Positions 1 to 6,049 of a stretch of DNA of 10,198 nt are shown piece after piece. The position numbers were made by a program, and so were the translations under genes. The notes beneath the pieces were generated by a model, which saw only the letters and a program-made list of their open reading frames with translations, did no database searches and was not told where the DNA came from. Origin of the DNA: Bacteroidota bacterium. GTDB lineage: Bacteria > Bacteroidota > Bacteroidia > B-17B0 > B-17BO. The first letter of the stretch is position 1; each line of letters starts with the position of its first letter. The stretch covers positions 1 through 10,198 of the forward strand of contig CANHPI010000069.1 of NCBI GenBank assembly GCA_947462425.1. Reading direction: 5' to 3'.

Positions 1-911
1 TATCCCGACATCTTTGTCCAGTTAACGCCTTTATTAGTTGATTGATAAAACCCACCTTTATCAGCTATACCTTCAACTATAGCGTAAACATAATTTTCAT
101 CAACGGGAGAAACTGAAATTCCAATTCTTCCCATTTCACCTTTTGGTAAACCTGTATTACTTTCGCTCCATGTTTTCCCGCCGTCAATCGACTTATAAAA
201 GTTAGATTCTGGTCCGCCACCAATGTAAGTGAATTCATGTCTGCGGCGCTGATGTGCAGCCGCATATAATATGTTTGGATTTTTTGGATCTATTGCAATA
301 TCTGAAACTCCTGTTTCATTTGAAATAAAAAGTGTTCTTTCCCAATTTTTTCCGCCATCTATTGATTTGTATACACCACGCTCGCCACCAGCACTCCAAA
401 CTGGTCCGTATGCAGCAACCCAAATTATGTTTTCATCAGTTGGATGTATGATTATATTACCAATATGCTCAGATGATTTTAGTCCCATATTAGTAAAACT
501 TTTTCCGCCATCCATTGATTTATAAACACCATCACCGTATGCAACAGAACGTTGATTGTTATTTTCGCCTGTACCAACCCAAATCGTATTTGCATTTGAA
601 GGTGCAATTTTTATGCAACCGATAGAGAACGATCCATAGTTGTCAAAAATAGGATTGAACGTTGTACCATGATTTGTCGTTTTCCATACACCACCGGATG
701 CAGCTGCAACATACCATATGTTATGATTATTAGGATGAATGGCAATGTCTGCTATTCGTCCTGATGTTAAAGCCGGGCCTACCAATCTGAAATTTAACCC
801 ACCTATAGTTGATGAACTGAAAAGGGATGAATCTTTATTTGGAGTTTTCTTTTGTGAAAATGCATTTAATGAAAGCAATGCAACTATTGAGAAAGTAAAA
901 ATCTTGATCAT
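1..911 (-). CDS. Secreted Asp-box (BNR/VPS10-like) repeat protein, 3' end outside window
   Basis: The frame is open from an ATG at 909-911 down to the window edge, giving 303 residues with the C-terminus missing. Residues 1-19 form a signal peptide (MIKIF..., hydrophobic core, ending AFS-Q). The rest carries regularly spaced Asp-box motifs of the type S-x-D-x-G-x-x-W/F at about residues 78-85 (TTNHGTTF), 132-139 (SMDGGKSF), 183-190 (SIDGGKNW), 241-248 (SIDGGKTW) and 291-298 (STNKGVNW), every 50-58 residues. Each is followed by a segment like IAIDPKNPNILYAA. This is the blade pattern of the sortilin/VPS10-type beta-propellers that databases often label 'glycosyl hydrolase' in Bacteroidota; relatives can be around a thousand residues. 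No catalytic residues of a true sialidase are evident, so enzymatic activity should not be assumed. It is divergent from the lipoprotein gene at 1114. The substrate is unknown. Confidence 0.9.
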   Translation of the reverse strand, partial: MIKIFTFSIVALLSLNAFSQKKTPNKDSSLFSSSTIGGLNFRLVGPALTSGRIADIAIHPNNHNIWYVAAASGGVWKTTNHGTTFNPIFDNYGSFSIGCIKIAPSNANTIWVGTGENNNQRSVAYGDGVYKSMDGGKSFTNMGLKSSEHIGNIIIHPTDENIIWVAAYGPVWSAGGERGVYKSIDGGKNWERTLFISNETGVSDIAIDPKNPNILYAAAHQRRRHEFTYIGGGPESNFYKSIDGGKTWSESNTGLPKGEMGRIGISVSPVDENYVYAIVEGIADKGGFYQSTNKGVNWTKMSG

Positions 912-1070
912 AGTAACTTATAATTTTATAAAATTAAATCAGGAACAATTTAATCATTTTTTAATAAAATGGGATTAGCAGTAATAAAATTTTATTTAGT
1001 GCATTATTGGATGTGATATATAAAATAGTTAGAATGATGCGTATCATGTTAGTTCATCGATTCACTGCCA

Positions 1071-1078
1071 TACTTTTG
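1071..1078 (+). promoter_or_regulatory. Predicted Bacteroidota -7 box for the lipoprotein gene
   Basis: TACTTTTG matches the Bacteroidota -7 consensus TAnnTTTG exactly and ends 35 bases before the ATG at 1114. The expected -33 TTTG, 19 bases upstream, is degenerate (GTTA at 1048-1051). The assignment therefore rests on the -7 box and its position. The rest of the 912-1113 spacer is AT-rich. It includes a 14-bp palindrome at 983-996 but no clear promoter for the divergent gene. Confidence 0.5.
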
Positions 1079-1113
1079 TTTAAAATATAAACCATTATAG
1101 AAAAACAAAAAAC

Positions 1114-2004
1114 ATGAAAAAGTATTTAATTTTAGCTTTAATTCCCGCTTTTTTTGCATGCACACAAGGTGGAAATAAACAAACAGCTTTGGCGGATAGC
1201 CTTTCTACAGTTAATCAAAATATAAAAAATGAATTATCAGTTAAGGAGGAACTTTTAAATAACAAAGAAATTGCAATGAATGAGTTTATTGCATCTTTTA
1301 ATGAAATCCAAAATAATTTGAATGAAATAAAAGAAAAACAAAAGATTATTTCAACTAAATCAGAAAGCGTTGAATTTAAAAAATCAAATAAAGATCAAAT
1401 TATTAATGACATTCAGGTGATTTATGATTTGTTAAATAAAAACAAGCAAAAGGCTGCAAGTTTGACAAAAAAGTTAGAAAATTCTAATTTAAAAGCAGAT
1501 GAAATAAGATTAGCAGTTTCAAATCTTTCAAACCAAGTTAATGATAAGGAATTTGAAATTACAAAACTGAAATCAAATCTTGAAAAGCTTAATGTTGATT
1601 TTGCAAATTTAAAAATAAGGTATAATGAAGAGGTTGAAGAGTCTAATATGAAAACAGAAAAACTTCAAACGGCTTATTATTTAATTGGATCGAATAAAGA
1701 TTTAACTGAAAAAGGCGTGATAACAAAAAGTGGCGGTTTTATTGGATTAGGGAAAGTGGCAAGATTAAATGAACGTTTAGATAGAAATTATTTTACAAAA
1801 ATTGATATTACGCAAACTAGAGAAATTCCCATTCACGGTGATAAAGTTAAATTAGTATCAACTCACCCAGCAGATTCATATAAGTTAATTGAAGGAAGTG
1901 CATCAATTGATAAAATTGTAATTCTTGATCAGGAAAAATTTTGGAGCGTTTCTAAGTATTTAATTATTGCTTCTGACAAGAAAGTGTTGCGTAAAAATAA
2001 ATAG
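1114..2004 (+). CDS. Coiled-coil lipoprotein, possibly Cbp1-like adhesin family
   Basis: A 296-residue protein. Residues 1-16 are a lipoprotein signal (MKKYLILALIPAFFAC), with Cys16 as the predicted lipidation site. The following residues TQGGNK do not resemble the acidic surface-export signal of some Bacteroidota lipoproteins, so periplasmic or inner-leaflet placement is as likely as surface display. Residues about 30-185 are rich in Lys, Glu, Asn and Leu with heptad-like spacing and are predicted coiled coil. Residues about 186-290 form a compact C-terminal domain with conserved-looking blocks: TAYYLIGSNKDLTEKGV, FTKIDITQ, STHPADSY and EKFWSVSKYLII. From memory, this coiled coil plus AYYxxG / HPxxSY / FWxxSKYLxI layout occurs in a family of Bacteroidota proteins annotated as Cbp1-like collagen-binding adhesins. 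I cannot confirm that here, and collagen binding should not be inferred. ATG start; a -7 box lies upstream and a hairpin terminator downstream. It appears monocistronic. Confidence 0.88.
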   Translation: MKKYLILALIPAFFACTQGGNKQTALADSLSTVNQNIKNELSVKEELLNNKEIAMNEFIASFNEIQNNLNEIKEKQKIISTKSESVEFKKSNKDQIINDIQVIYDLLNKNKQKAASLTKKLENSNLKADEIRLAVSNLSNQVNDKEFEITKLKSNLEKLNVDFANLKIRYNEEVEESNMKTEKLQTAYYLIGSNKDLTEKGVITKSGGFIGLGKVARLNERLDRNYFTKIDITQTREIPIHGDKVKLVSTHPADSYKLIEGSASIDKIVILDQEKFWSVSKYLIIASDKKVLRKNK

Positions 2005-2022
2005 TATTATATTAATTTCTTT

Positions 2023-2069
2023 AAATCATACGATGTCAATGTTGGCATTGTATGATTTTTATTTTTTTT
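2023..2069 (+). terminator. Intrinsic terminator after the lipoprotein gene (convergent spacer)
   Basis: The arm AAATCATACGATGTCA (2023-2038) pairs with TGGCATTGTATGATTT (2043-2058) through 16 pairs, including two G-U wobbles, around an ATGT loop at 2039-2042. A T-rich run follows to 2069, interrupted by one A. It lies 18 bases after the lipoprotein stop and just before the stop of the convergent phosphatase gene. The U-tract is strong only on the plus strand. On the minus strand the hairpin could still help end the phosphatase operon, but the bases that follow are only a weak T-run. Confidence 0.8.
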
Positions 2070-3852
2070 AAACCTGAACACCTATAATTAAAATGTCATC
2101 AACTTGTTCTAAATTACCTCTCCATTCTTCAATAGTTTGATTAAGAATTGTTTTTCGTTTTTCTATTGGATGTTTAGATACATCTAACAATAATTGACGA
2201 AAGTTTCCTGCCATAAATTTTTTGCCTTTAGGTCCTCCAAACTGATCAGCATAACCATCAGAGAAAATATAAATGCTGTCGTTTTTTTGCAACTGTATTA
2301 GATTATTGGTGAAATTTTGTTTTTCGCCAATAAACATGCCTACTGGAAATTTATCTGCTTTGTATTGTATTAATTCGTTATTACGAATAATATAAAGTGG
2401 ATTGAAGGCTCCCGAAAACTGTAATTCCAAAGTATGATAGTTTAATGCACAAAGTGTCATATCCATGCCATCCTTGGTTTGTTTACCTGATGCTGTATTT
2501 GTGTGTAATGTGTTGGCTACACCATCATTCATTTTATCCATTATTATAGATGGCTCAATACTCTCGGTGTTTTTTAAAATATCTTTCAATAAGTTATAAC
2601 CTACAATACTCATAAATGCACCAGGAACACCATGGCCAGTACAATCAACGGCTGCAAAATAACTCCAGTTGTTTTTTTTATCAATCCAATAAAAATCACC
2701 ACTTACAATGTCTTTAGGTTTATATAATACAAAAGATTCTGGTAAAACTTGTTTAACTAAATTATTAGGAGGTAAGATGGCTTCCTGAATACGTTTTGCG
2801 TAATGGATACTATCTGTTACTTGTTTAAATAATATTTCAAGTTCTTTTGTTTTTTCTTCAATTTCTTCTTTTTGTTTTACAACTTCTTCAGTTCTTGCAA
2901 TTACTTTTTGTTCTAAAACTCTTTCATTTTCAGATAGATCATCTCTCATTTTTAGTAAAGCCAGACCTAGACGGTCATCTTTACTTAGAGGTTTATATTC
3001 TGCTTCAAAATTTCCAGCTCCTGTTTGTTTGGCAAATTCAGTGGTGCTTTCCATCGATTCTACTAAACTATTTAATGCAATACCCATTTCACCAATTTCA
3101 TCTGTTCTATAATTTATTCGTTCCTTTGGTAAAATACCTAAGCCCATTGATAATAACATTTTTTTTAGTTGTTGTATAGGCTTTGTAATTGAGTTTGTTG
3201 TAAAAACAGCAATTAGTATTCCACCAATAAATAAACCAATACCTAATAATTTTACAAATCTGTCTAAAAAATTAAATGAACTAAACATTTGTTCTTTAGT
3301 AGTTTCAGCATTTAATTCTTTTTGAGTAATTAAGTCGTTTAATTGTACATAAAGCATTTTAATTTTTTCCTGACTATCTTCAAAAGGAGAAGTTACTAAA
3401 AAGATAACATTTGCATCTTGATAGCTTTCCCATGAATTAAGAGGAGTCATAATTTCTTCCTGATATAATCTAAATAAACCATCACTATATTGAATGATTG
3501 TTTTAGCTTTCGCTTTTTCTTCTTTGGTCCAATCTTTTGATAATGAATTGATTTCTGTTTTTATATGAGGATAATCTTTATTAATTAAGTTTCGCAATTC
3601 TGTTTTTGAGGGATCGTCATTTCCAGATTGATTATAATACCATTTTGATATTAAGGTTTGCGATTTTTGTAAAATAAAATTGAATTCTTTTAAAGATGAT
3701 ACCGATGGTGTTACTTGACCTACCACAGATTCTGTTGATTGTTTACTTTTAGTAACAATCACAATGGTAAAAATAAAGGCTATAAGAGTTAAAAAAAGTA
3801 ATGCTCCAAAACCTGTTCCTATTTTTCTACCAATGGTGAATCTAAATTTCAT
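2068..3852 (-). CDS. Two-TM HAMP-coiled-coil-SpoIIE/PP2C protein serine phosphatase
   Basis: A 594-residue membrane receptor with a phosphatase output. TM1 is at about 15-35, a helical periplasmic sensor at 36-198 and TM2 at about 201-218. A HAMP follows at 219-271 (SITKPIQQLKKML ... DEIGEMGIALNSLVESM), then a second HAMP-like linker at 272-305 (GAGNFEAEYKPLSKDDRLG). A coiled coil spans about 305-345, and the SpoIIE/RsbU-type PP2C domain about 370-593. Metal-binding aspartates are visible at D386 (SGDFYW), D403 (DCTGHG), D532 (SDGYAD) and D585/D586 (DDILI), so the enzyme looks active. Family knowledge: such phosphatases dephosphorylate Ser/Thr on STAS-type antagonists in partner-switching pathways. 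No STAS protein or anti-sigma kinase is encoded here, so the substrate is unknown. ATG start, 14 bases after the TPR gene and last in a three-gene operon. The periplasmic part is probably the input for the YfiR-like and TPR proteins encoded upstream; that is inference. Confidence 0.93.
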   Translation of the reverse strand: MKFRFTIGRKIGTGFGALLFLTLIAFIFTIVIVTKSKQSTESVVGQVTPSVSSLKEFNFILQKSQTLISKWYYNQSGNDDPSKTELRNLINKDYPHIKTEINSLSKDWTKEEKAKAKTIIQYSDGLFRLYQEEIMTPLNSWESYQDANVIFLVTSPFEDSQEKIKMLYVQLNDLITQKELNAETTKEQMFSSFNFLDRFVKLLGIGLFIGGILIAVFTTNSITKPIQQLKKMLLSMGLGILPKERINYRTDEIGEMGIALNSLVESMESTTEFAKQTGAGNFEAEYKPLSKDDRLGLALLKMRDDLSENERVLEQKVIARTEEVVKQKEEIEEKTKELEILFKQVTDSIHYAKRIQEAILPPNNLVKQVLPESFVLYKPKDIVSGDFYWIDKKNNWSYFAAVDCTGHGVPGAFMSIVGYNLLKDILKNTESIEPSIIMDKMNDGVANTLHTNTASGKQTKDGMDMTLCALNYHTLELQFSGAFNPLYIIRNNELIQYKADKFPVGMFIGEKQNFTNNLIQLQKNDSIYIFSDGYADQFGGPKGKKFMAGNFRQLLLDVSKHPIEKRKTILNQTIEEWRGNLEQVDDILIIGVQV

Positions 3853-3866
3853 ATAACAGCAGCCTC

Positions 3867-4775
3867 TTATTTTTTGTTTAAGGCCTCTTTCTTTTGCTTG
3901 AATTCATTTGCTTTTTCATCATCCAGTAAAGCTGAATAAATCCCTTGCAAACTCTCTAATGCTTTTTCAGCTTTTGGATCTAATTCATAAACCTTTATCA
4001 TAAATGGTAAAGATTGTTTGAATAATTTTTTAGCATTTTCTTGTATTACATCTAACTGAGCTAAATCAACATCATAATCCATCATTCGCATTAATGTTGC
4101 ACCTTGATTATAATATAAAATACCTAAGTTAATATTAGCACTTATATTTTTACTGTCTATTTCTAATACTTTTAATAAGGCATTTTTTGCAACATCTCCA
4201 TATTTTTGATTAAAATTATTTCTCATATACAAGTCTTCAAATGTACTGCCAGTAGTATTATAATAATTAATATCTTTTTGCTTAAAATCAAATGTTGGAT
4301 CAAAAACAGTGGTGTATTTTTTATATTTTAAGTAATACTCCTCAGATTTTGAACTATTTAATGAATCTTGCAAAAGCATAATACTTAATTTATAATAGGA
4401 AATGGCTCCATTTTTAATAAATGAAATATTGTTTTCAGTAAATCCTTTTTCCGTATCTAATTGTATTGATCTTAATGCGGAAAACATAGCGGTATCTAAT
4501 AAATTAATTTTGGAAGTTGATGCAGATCCAGATTGCTTAAATGTTTGAATATAGGCAAACGAACGAATGTGCCATGTTTGCGGATCATTTTTTGTGTCAG
4601 GATGAATAATAATTTTTTCAATAATTGGTAAGGCTTCATCAAATTTCTTTTCATTACAAAGTCTTTGGGCTTCCAATAGTAAATCGGTTTGTGCATAATG
4701 ATTTTGACAAACAAGCAGAAATAAAAAGCATAAAATGCTTTTAAGGTAATGATATGATTTAGAAGCTTTTAACAC
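3867..4775 (-). CDS. Secreted tetratricopeptide-repeat protein
   Basis: A 302-residue protein with an N-terminal signal peptide (hydrophobic core about 12-23, probable cleavage near HYA-Q, residues 26-29), so it is periplasmic or exported. TPR-like helical pairs are visible at about 31-65 (AQRLCNEKKFDEALPIIEKII). More lie at 194-235 (AKNALLKVLEIDSKNISANINLGILYYNQG) and 248-295 (AKKLFKQSLPFMIKVYELDPKAEKALESL and the next helix pair). The middle is less regular. The start is a GTG at 4773-4775, immediately preceded by an in-frame TAA. No ATG exists before the mature part, so the GTG start is forced. It is the middle gene of the operon, 22 bases after the YfiR-like gene and 14 before the phosphatase. 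Its likely role is a scaffold or ligand-binding adaptor for the phosphatase's periplasmic domain (inference). No enzymatic motif is seen. Confidence 0.87.
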   Translation of the reverse strand: MLKASKSYHYLKSILCFLFLLVCQNHYAQTDLLLEAQRLCNEKKFDEALPIIEKIIIHPDTKNDPQTWHIRSFAYIQTFKQSGSASTSKINLLDTAMFSALRSIQLDTEKGFTENNISFIKNGAISYYKLSIMLLQDSLNSSKSEEYYLKYKKYTTVFDPTFDFKQKDINYYNTTGSTFEDLYMRNNFNQKYGDVAKNALLKVLEIDSKNISANINLGILYYNQGATLMRMMDYDVDLAQLDVIQENAKKLFKQSLPFMIKVYELDPKAEKALESLQGIYSALLDDEKANEFKQKKEALNKK

Positions 4776-4797
4776 TTATTCAAATTTAAAAAAATAT

Positions 4798-5328
4798 TTA
4801 ATCAATTACAATAGCTAAACTGTTTAGCCCGTCGCCGGTTTTTAATCCTTCTTTTAAAGCATTATTCTTATTGTATTCAAATTTTAACTTACTATCAATT
4901 GCCACAAAATTAATGGCAGAACCAACCTTTGCTAATCCATTTTTTTCAGTAACAACCAAACAACCTTTTCCTTTATATTTTGAAGTAATTTCTTTTAACA
5001 TATCAGAAGATTCACTTAAAAGAAATATAATATGTGGTTGAATTGATAAATCTATGCTTGTTGAGGTTTTAATTTCTAGTTTTTGGTTACCTACTTGCTT
5101 AGAAGATGACATTTTATTGAGTTCCTGATTAAGATTTGAATTTGTTCCAATAATTTGAATAATAAAATTACCAGATTTCATTTTATCAGGCCACTCAAAA
5201 TATTTTGTAAAATTATAAAGAAATACTGCTTTAACTTTGGCATTTGGATCAAAACCTTGTTGTTGCTGAAAGCTTAAGCTTAAGAAAGCTAAAATTATTA
5301 ATAAGCTATATTTTATTAAAAAATTCAA
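4798..5328 (-). CDS. YfiR/DUF4154-family periplasmic protein
   Basis: A 176-residue protein. Residues 1-20 are a signal peptide (MNFLIKYSLLIILAFLSLSF), giving a periplasmic product. Family hallmarks of YfiR/DUF4154 are visible: KAVFLYNFTKYFEWP at 33-47, a central IIFLLSES at 100-107, a CLVVTE strand at 123-128, GSAINFV at 136-142, and a C-terminal helix ending GLKTGDGLNSLAIV. In Pseudomonas, YfiR holds the HAMP-GGDEF diguanylate cyclase YfiN in check from the periplasm. Here the HAMP protein two genes downstream ends in a PP2C phosphatase instead. Only one cysteine is present (Cys123), so the disulfide-based redox control described for Pseudomonas YfiR cannot apply within one chain. The start is TTG at 5326-5328: an in-frame TAA lies at 5334-5332 and the first ATG would delete the signal peptide. 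A consensus promoter lies 44-74 bases upstream. Confidence 0.88.
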   Translation of the reverse strand: MNFLIKYSLLIILAFLSLSFQQQQGFDPNAKVKAVFLYNFTKYFEWPDKMKSGNFIIQIIGTNSNLNQELNKMSSSKQVGNQKLEIKTSTSIDLSIQPHIIFLLSESSDMLKEITSKYKGKGCLVVTEKNGLAKVGSAINFVAIDSKLKFEYNKNNALKEGLKTGDGLNSLAIVID

Positions 5329-5342
5329 TAATTAATTAAGTT

Positions 5343-5377
5343 TAACAAACGTTATTTGTTACTATTTGAGACAAATA
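5343..5377. promoter_or_regulatory. Two adjacent inverted repeats in the divergent spacer, possible operator
   Basis: Two perfect inverted repeats lie side by side. TAACAAA-N5-TTTGTTA spans 5343-5361 and TATTTG-N3-CAAATA spans 5363-5377. The second overlaps the predicted -7 box and start point of the YfiR operon; the first falls in its leader. The octamer TTAACAAA also recurs at 5342-5349 and 5383-5390. These could be binding sites for a dimeric regulator, or the first could be a leader hairpin. The composition is very AT-rich, so chance palindromes are possible. Confidence 0.3.
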
Positions 5378-5402
5378 TAACATTAACAAAATTTTAAACA
5401 AA
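5372..5402 (-). promoter_or_regulatory. Consensus Bacteroidota promoter for the YfiR-TPR-phosphatase operon
   Basis: On the minus strand TTTG (5402-5399) is followed, after exactly 19 bases, by TATATTTG (5379-5372). This is a full match to the TTTG-N19-TAnnTTTG pattern of the primary Bacteroidota sigma factor. Transcription would start near 5366-5368, leaving a leader of about 40 bases before the TTG start. No equally good promoter is visible for the divergent sigma gene. Confidence 0.75.
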
Positions 5403-5461
5403 GCATTTTTTAGTTTAAATCTTGTACTTAAAAAATCTTATATTTAATTTTTATATATATA

Positions 5462-6049
5462 TTGCTTTATAACGAAAAATACATTCATTTCTCTGATAAC
5501 GAATTAATTGCAGAGTATAAAAACACCAAAAATAATGTGTTTGTAGGTATTTTATATAAAAGATATTCTCACTTGGTTTTAGGGCTTTCTTTAAAGTATT
5601 TAAAAGATGAAGATGAGGCAAAGGATGCTGTTATGCAAGTTTTTGAAAAATTATTGACTGATTTATTGAAATTTAATATTGACTATTTTAAAAGTTGGCT
5701 TTATACTTTCTCTAAGAATCATTGTTTGATGATTATTCGATCAAAGCAATCAAAATTAAAAAAAGAGATTGATATGCAAATACATGCCGACTATTTTATG
5801 GAAACAGAAAGCACTTTGCATCCAAATAAAGAAGAAGAAAAAGAAATACAATATGATTTATTAGAAAAGGCTATTAATGAATTGAGTGAAGACCAAAAAA
5901 AATGCATTGACCTTTTTTATTTAAAAGAAAAATCTTATAATGAAATAGTTGAAATTACTGGGTATTCAATAAATGAAGTGAAGAGTTTTATACAAAATGG
6001 TAAACGAAATTTGAAAATTAAATTAGAAAAAAATAGTGAAGAATCTTGA
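5462..6049 (+). CDS. ECF-type RNA polymerase sigma factor
   Basis: A 195-residue sigma-70-family protein of ECF size. Region 2 is at about 12-95: DNELIAEYKNTKNNVFVGILYKRY, then GLSLKYLKDEDEAKDAVMQVF (core-binding and -10-recognition helices), then FKSWLYTFSKNHCLMIIRSK. A charged linker follows (about 96-130), then region 4 at about 133-188, with LSEDQKKCIDLFYLKEKSYNEI as its first half and a helix-turn-helix ITGYSINEVKSFIQNGKRNL. The start is TTG at 5462. An in-frame stop lies at 5429-5431 and the first in-frame ATG would remove most of region 2, so a non-ATG start is required. The gene overlaps the next one by 14 bases, typical of a sigma/membrane-partner pair. Its regulon is unknown. It is divergent from the YfiR-phosphatase operon. 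Confidence 0.92.
   Translation: MLYNEKYIHFSDNELIAEYKNTKNNVFVGILYKRYSHLVLGLSLKYLKDEDEAKDAVMQVFEKLLTDLLKFNIDYFKSWLYTFSKNHCLMIIRSKQSKLKKEIDMQIHADYFMETESTLHPNKEEEKEIQYDLLEKAINELSEDQKKCIDLFYLKEKSYNEIVEITGYSINEVKSFIQNGKRNLKIKLEKNSEES

Noticed and set aside
271..525. Plus-strand open frame with a repeated PPSIDL motif
   Set aside because: The repeat is the reverse reading of the Asp-box motifs of the minus-strand beta-propeller gene, which covers the region fully.
739..978. Plus-strand open frame crossing the start of the Asp-box gene
   Set aside because: It is mostly antisense to the signal peptide region and its tail is AT-rich spacer; no domain or start context supports it.
983..996. 14-bp perfect palindrome AATAAAATTTTATT in the divergent spacer
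   Set aside because: It contains only A and T in a very AT-rich spacer and does not sit on a recognised promoter box, so chance is the simplest explanation.
2847..3179. Plus-strand open frame of about 110 codons, Leu/Phe/Val-rich
   Set aside because: It is antisense to the coiled-coil and HAMP segments of the phosphatase; the hydrophobic bias is what a Lys/Glu-rich coding strand gives in reverse.
5409..5461. Possible promoter for the sigma gene (TTG at 5422-5424 with TATTTAAT at 5441-5448)
   Set aside because: The spacing is 16 bases and the -7 box lacks the final TTG of the consensus, so the match is too weak to annotate.
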